A stretch of DNA of 8,725 nt from assembly GCA_017395885.1 (NCBI GenBank), contig JAFQNM010000064.1, positions 1-8,725 of the forward strand. Reading direction: 5' to 3'. The stretch is from Clostridia bacterium. Its GTDB lineage: Bacteria > Bacillota > Clostridia > Oscillospirales > CAG-272. Positions within the stretch are counted from its first letter, which is position 1. Each line of letters starts with the position of its first letter. This document shows, piece after piece, positions 5,574 to 8,725 of this stretch. The notes below the pieces were generated by a model that saw only the letters and a program-made list of their open reading frames with translations, did no database searches and was not told the DNA's origin. The translations under genes and the position numbers were made by a program.

Positions 5574-8450
5574 ATGAAAAAAGCTTTGAGAAGAATATCC
5601 TTCATCGCTGTTTTGGCGGCGGCCCTTTTTGCTTTCGGCATCGGCACCCTTGCAGGCAATGCAGATGTTGATGACCCTGCAGAAAGCTACGTTGCCGAGA
5701 TAGCGGAGCACGAGGATGAGAGCCTCGAAATGTGGTTTGAGCATTCCTTTAAAAAGGTATTCACAAGTGACGTAACACCCTCTGATATGGATACCTATTC
5801 CGTTTATATGGCGAGAAACGAAAAGGAGAACGCTCAGTTCGTCCTTTATTCCGAAACGGACAAGACGGGAATGAAGGCGACTGTTACAAGCTTTGTTAAC
5901 GAAAACGGCAACGAGATACCCGCAACTCTCTATTATGAGATGTATCTCACCGTTGATAACATCGATACGGGCAGCGTTCTCGGAATGACGGAGGAAAACT
6001 CCATTATCCGTGAGGGAGAGATCCCCGACCCTATAGTTCCTCTTGCCAATATCAATGCAACGGGCGGATTTAAGCTCAACGGCGGCAAGAGCCAGGCCTT
6101 TCTTATTCAGCTTGAAACGGATAAGGAGACCCCTGCAGGCTGGTATCAGGCACAGCTTGAGGTTACTAACTCTGCGGGAGAATGTGTGAAGACGGCAAAG
6201 GTGTTCTGCTACGTCTGGGATTTTGAGATCAAGGACGGCCCCACTCTGCAGACCTCCTTCCTCGTATCAAACGATACCACCTATGGCGGAAACTATACCG
6301 ATTTTTATGAGTATCTTGTGGATAACAGACTTATGCCTATGGATATGCCCGGCGGATTTTCCGCCACCAACCCTTATCTGACAGATGACAGAGTTTCCGC
6401 TATCCGTGTTGCGGCAACAGGCGGCGGATATAACGGCATATATGCGGATAAGCCTGCAGATTACCCTGCGTATAAGGAGTATTACAACGACCTTGTCAAC
6501 TCCGATATATGGGATGAGGTCAAGGATAAGCTTTATTTCTATACCATTGATGAGCCCCGTGCTCAAGAGGTTTGCGACAGAGATAATAAGCTCTTCAGAA
6601 CGAATACTATAGACGGAGCAAAGTATTATGCAGACCTGCTGGATTCCTATTGGCCCGATGCACAGATAGTTATCCCTATGTACGATAACCATGCCTATCC
6701 TTACTATACGTATCACAAGCCTCTGGGCGAGTATGAGACATTTGAGATAAAGGATGCCGTTCAGGAGCTTATGGATACTGACAGCGTTACTATCTGGTGC
6801 CCCATGACCCTCGGCTTCACGCCTCAGTCTGAGCTTGAGGCATACGGGTATCCGGGAGAGGGCTGGCCCAAGCTCAGAAGCTATTCAGGTACCCACTCAG
6901 GTATATGGACAGAGGGCAGTGAGGGCAACTGGACATATCACGACGATTATTTCAACTGGGAAAAGATATACGGCGAATTTTCCGACAGAGCGCTTTCACA
7001 CATCGAGGTGGAGAGGGCAAAGGGCAATAAGGTCCAGCTTTGGGGATATATCTGCGGCTCCAGCCGTACATATACGTATACCAATCACCTCCCCGAAAAC
7101 ACAGGTCTTCAAACAAAGCTTATGTTCTGGCAGCTTTATCAGGAGGATTGCACAGGATATCTTTATTACGGAACAAATAACTGGACGGAGTATGATGGCT
7201 CCAACGGCAACTATACCGATAATACGGTAACGGGCGGCCTCACCCAGCTTGCGTGGAAGCCTAACCTGAGCGTTGGCAGAAGCAACGGCTACGACGTGTA
7301 CGGAGACGGAGTTCTGTTCTACGGTGCAACACAGGCGAAGATAAGAGGAATCACGAAGTACGTGGGAACTGTCAGGGTTGAACTTCTGCGAGACAGCGTT
7401 GAGGAGTACGAAATGCTCACAATGCTCGAAAGCTACAAGGGCGAAAAGGCGGCAAAGGATACTGTTGCAAGAGTATCAACAAATATAGTCCGCTATCTTT
7501 CTCTCCCCGGCTTTGATAGAAGCGCCTGGAGTAGCTCTATGGATGAGTACGATATTATGGCCGAAGTTCGTAAGGATCTGGGCTTTGACGTTGAGGCGGC
7601 AGTTCTTGCGGGCAAGTGCGAGCATAGCTATGACAGCGGCGTGGTGGTAACCGAAGCTACCTGTATCGCAGTCGGAACTCTCAGACGCACCTGTACCGAT
7701 TGCGGTGCCGTTACCGATGAGGTCATTCCTACGCTTCATTCTGTCGGAGAATGCTATGAGGTGATCTCTGAGACTGTGGCGACCTGCACCGAGGACGGAA
7801 AGAGGATCCTCGGCTGTACGATATGCGGTAATACCAAGACCGTTACGGTAACGGCGTACCATAACGATGCTGCATATATCAGATACGAGTATGCCAACGG
7901 TGAAAACCATACAGTGTATTGTACTGCCTGCGGCGAAAAGCAGAGCGTTGAGGAGCATGACTTCTTTGAGAGGGATACGGCAACCTGCACAGAAGCCGGA
8001 GAGATCGTTCAGTATTGTGTTGATTGCCAATACTCTGTTTCCACGGGAGAGGCGACTGAGGCTCGCGGCCATAAGGTGGTAAGCTACACGGTTGAGCCTA
8101 CCTGCACGGAAAACGGCTATATTGGCAGCTATTGCACTGCCTGTGATGACTACGCAGGCGAGGAGGTGCTTGAGGCACCCGGCCACAGCTTTGTGAACGG
8201 AGCCTGCAGCGTGTGCGGTGAGGAGGAGCCTGTTGTTGAGCCTGAATACGTAAGCGGCGACGTAAACGGAGACGGAGCGGTGAACGCAATGGACGTAAAC
8301 GTAGCAAGAAGACTTATCAGCGGCTCTGTAACCCCCAGCGCAGCCCAGAATAAGGCAGGCGACGTAAACGGAGACGGCACCTTTAACGGAATAGATGCAA
8401 ACCTCCTTGCAAGATTCGCCTCCGGTATCATCAGTAGCTTTAATAAGTAA
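5574..8450 (+). CDS. Secreted GH123/DUF4091-like glycoside hydrolase with Cys-rich repeats and type I dockerin
   Basis: 958 residues in four parts. (1) A signal peptide, about 1-30 (MKKALRRISF then a hydrophobic run; cleavage near TLA or GNA). (2) A beta-rich N-domain, about 50-220. (3) A DUF4091/GH123-type barrel, about 225-675, with YFYTIDEP holding the adjacent D326-E327 expected for substrate-assisted catalysis, aromatic-rich strands around YLYYGTNNW, and the family ending VRVELLRDSVEEYEML (600-615). (4) A C-terminal region with Cys-rich repeats at about 682-882 and a dockerin at 896-955 containing two calcium loops, DVNGDGAVNAMD and DVNGDGTFNGID, 34 residues apart. Characterised GH123 enzymes are exo-beta-N-acetylgalactosaminidases acting on host or bacterial glycans; this substrate is a family-level guess. 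The dockerin implies docking to a cohesin scaffoldin, cellulosome-style. The gene is monocistronic with a strong promoter and terminator, and ends in three tandem in-frame TAA codons (8448-8456). Confidence 0.85.
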   Translation: MKKALRRISFIAVLAAALFAFGIGTLAGNADVDDPAESYVAEIAEHEDESLEMWFEHSFKKVFTSDVTPSDMDTYSVYMARNEKENAQFVLYSETDKTGMKATVTSFVNENGNEIPATLYYEMYLTVDNIDTGSVLGMTEENSIIREGEIPDPIVPLANINATGGFKLNGGKSQAFLIQLETDKETPAGWYQAQLEVTNSAGECVKTAKVFCYVWDFEIKDGPTLQTSFLVSNDTTYGGNYTDFYEYLVDNRLMPMDMPGGFSATNPYLTDDRVSAIRVAATGGGYNGIYADKPADYPAYKEYYNDLVNSDIWDEVKDKLYFYTIDEPRAQEVCDRDNKLFRTNTIDGAKYYADLLDSYWPDAQIVIPMYDNHAYPYYTYHKPLGEYETFEIKDAVQELMDTDSVTIWCPMTLGFTPQSELEAYGYPGEGWPKLRSYSGTHSGIWTEGSEGNWTYHDDYFNWEKIYGEFSDRALSHIEVERAKGNKVQLWGYICGSSRTYTYTNHLPENTGLQTKLMFWQLYQEDCTGYLYYGTNNWTEYDGSNGNYTDNTVTGGLTQLAWKPNLSVGRSNGYDVYGDGVLFYGATQAKIRGITKYVGTVRVELLRDSVEEYEMLTMLESYKGEKAAKDTVARVSTNIVRYLSLPGFDRSAWSSSMDEYDIMAEVRKDLGFDVEAAVLAGKCEHSYDSGVVVTEATCIAVGTLRRTCTDCGAVTDEVIPTLHSVGECYEVISETVATCTEDGKRILGCTICGNTKTVTVTAYHNDAAYIRYEYANGENHTVYCTACGEKQSVEEHDFFERDTATCTEAGEIVQYCVDCQYSVSTGEATEARGHKVVSYTVEPTCTENGYIGSYCTACDDYAGEEVLEAPGHSFVNGACSVCGEEEPVVEPEYVSGDVNGDGAVNAMDVNVARRLISGSVTPSAAQNKAGDVNGDGTFNGIDANLLARFASGIISSFNK
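7617..8219 (+). repeat. Degenerate Cys-rich protein repeats inside the glycosidase
   Basis: Between the catalytic part and the dockerin lie about four imperfect repeats of the form ATCTExG...CxxCG...GH, with the leading Cys at residues 697, 738, 805 and 844, plus an extra CTACG within the second and a final CSVCG at 878-882. They are diverged in DNA, so this is an old protein-level repeat. Paired CxxC and His residues suggest metal-stabilised knuckles or disulphides; similar repeats are common in secreted proteins of gut Clostridia. Their function, perhaps as a spacer or carbohydrate-binding part, is not known. Confidence 0.75.
8256..8377 (+). repeat. Dockerin duplication with an exact 20-nt DNA repeat
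   Basis: GGCGACGTAAACGGAGACGG occurs at 8256-8275 and again, identically, at 8358-8377, encoding the first half of each calcium-binding loop. The segments between are diverged, so the identity of only this part points to local gene conversion or strong codon constraint. Confidence 0.85.
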
Positions 8451-8455
8451 TAATA

Positions 8456-8483
8456 AAAAAGAGCCTCCTCGGAGGCTCTTTTT
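8456..8483 (+). terminator. Intrinsic terminator of the glycosidase gene
   Basis: GAGCCTCC (8461-8468) pairs with GGAGGCTC (8471-8478); the inner pair probably opens to give a CTCG loop. It is flanked by an A-run (8455-8460) and a T-run (8479-8483), which extend the stem and give a U-tract. It starts right after the third stop codon. The flanking A-run could let it work in reverse too. Confidence 0.9.
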
Positions 8484-8496
8484 CTTGCTTCAAATT

Positions 8497-8683
8497 CCGG
8501 TTTAAGGGAAGGGAGAACGGTCGCTTTTTAGTGCTAAACAAAGATAAGCAATAATCAAAGCGACACTGTTTCGCACACGCCTCGCTATGGCGAGGCCAAA
8601 GAAATCAAAAACCTATTGAAAGCTCCGCAAAAAACTTTAAACAGGTTTAGATAACGGGAGCACACTCCCTTTATCTAAACCGG
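8497..8683. other. Structured intergenic element with mutually exclusive inverted repeats (candidate leader RNA or MITE-like element)
   Basis: No gene is seen in 8484-8725. The outer arms CCGGTTTAAGGGAAGGGAG (8497-8515) and 8665-8683 pair over 8 and 7 bp around a 4x4 internal loop. The same right arm also pairs with 8644-8660 (11 bp, one mismatch, 5 bp, CACA loop), so the two helices exclude each other. Inside are 8520-8527/8557-8564 (GTCGCTTT with AAAGCGAC, extended inward by 3 and 4 bp), a perfect hairpin 8579-8585/8590-8596 (GCCTCGC, loop TATG), and AAACCT (8609-8614) with AGGTTT (8643-8648), which would free the right arm for the outer helix. No known riboswitch core (T-box, cobalamin, SAM, lysine) and no convincing internal promoter were recognised. 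The strand of an RNA, if any, is uncertain; an SD at 8711-8717 favours plus. Confidence 0.5.
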
Positions 8684-8684
8684 C

Positions 8685-8706
8685 AAAAGCCCCTCACGGG
8701 GCCTTT
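8685..8706. terminator. GC-rich hairpin, possible attenuator or minus-strand terminator
   Basis: GCCCC (8689-8693) pairs with GGGGC (8698-8702) around a TCAC loop. On the minus strand the stem extends (AAAG with CTTT across one bulge) and is followed by TTTT, so it could end a transcript entering from the right. On the plus strand the U-tract is poor (CCTTTG), so termination there is doubtful; it may instead be part of a translation switch. Confidence 0.4.
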
Positions 8707-8717
8707 GTTCAAAGGAG
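8702..8717 (+). promoter_or_regulatory. Ribosome binding site at the right edge, covered by a small inverted repeat
   Basis: AAAGGAG (8711-8717) is a strong SD with 8 nt left to the window edge, so a plus-strand gene may start at about 8726. CCTTTG (8702-8707) is complementary to CAAAGG (8710-8715), so the SD can fold on itself with a very short loop. The downstream gene is not visible, so this remains a prediction. Confidence 0.45.
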
Positions 8718-8725
8718 TGACCACC

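Noticed and set aside
7476..8186. Open frame of 236 codons on the minus strand, long enough to look real.
   Set aside because: Antisense to the Cys-rich repeats and barrel end of the glycosidase; the motifs are in the plus frame and no promoter or SD fits.
7617..8219. Cys-rich block as a CRISPR or DNA-level tandem array.
   Set aside because: The repetition exists only at protein level, with irregular spacing and diverged codons.
8484..8725. T-box, cobalamin, SAM or lysine riboswitch, 6S RNA or tRNA in the right-hand gap.
   Set aside because: The conserved core sequences of these RNAs (for example the T-box TGGNACC motif) are not present, and no tRNA cloverleaf can be drawn.

Overview
The window looks like a piece of a spore-forming, gut-type Clostridia genome, most likely Oscillospiraceae/Ruminococcaceae or a relative. 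This is inferred from three things: a secreted enzyme with a type I dockerin and Cys-rich ATCT...CxxC repeats, a GH13_8-style glycogen branching enzyme, and a cluster of leaderless SpoIID-like and peptidoglycan-binding proteins beside a site-2 protease. Intergenic regions are short, Shine-Dalgarno (SD) sequences are strong, and several vegetative (sigma-A type) promoters match consensus closely. No tRNA, rRNA, CRISPR array, transposase or prophage gene is visible.

Layout. (a) 1-1200, minus: 5' part (400 codons) of a 1,4-alpha-glucan branching enzyme that runs off the left edge. (b) 1201-1330: compact divergent promoter region. (c) 1331-2203, plus: DUF362-family protein lacking the usual ferredoxin insert. 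(d) 2206-2231: symmetrical hairpin that can terminate transcription from both sides. (e) 5447 down to 2239, minus: five tightly packed genes forming one operon. In transcription order they encode a tiny bitopic membrane protein, a minimal M50 site-2 protease, a beta-sandwich (carboxypeptidase-regulatory-like) protein, a SpoIID-like protein with three peptidoglycan-binding domains, and a protein made of two such domains. (f) 5448-5573: second divergent promoter region. (g) 5574-8450, plus: 958-residue secreted GH123/DUF4091-like glycosidase with Cys-rich repeats and a dockerin, followed by an intrinsic terminator. (h) 8484-8725: no gene, but a dense set of inverted repeats ending in an SD sequence at the right edge.

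How it may work together. The five-gene operon is the most system-like part. None of its three soluble products has a signal peptide although they carry cell-wall domains, and the operon starts with an intramembrane protease and a one-helix membrane protein. This resembles mother-cell sporulation modules, where leaderless wall-binding proteins assemble on the forespore and SpoIVFB is an M50 protease. A promoter with partial sigma-E character precedes it. The link to sporulation is inference. The dockerin enzyme is probably an extracellular glycan-degrading component that docks on a scaffoldin encoded elsewhere.

The region 8497-8717 is the best candidate for something undescribed. A 19-nt arm at 8497-8515 and a 17-nt arm at 8644-8660 both pair with 8665-8683, so they exclude each other. 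Further hairpins lie inside, and a small hairpin covers the SD at the right edge. It could be a cis-regulatory RNA for the gene beyond the window, or a 187-bp miniature inverted-repeat element.
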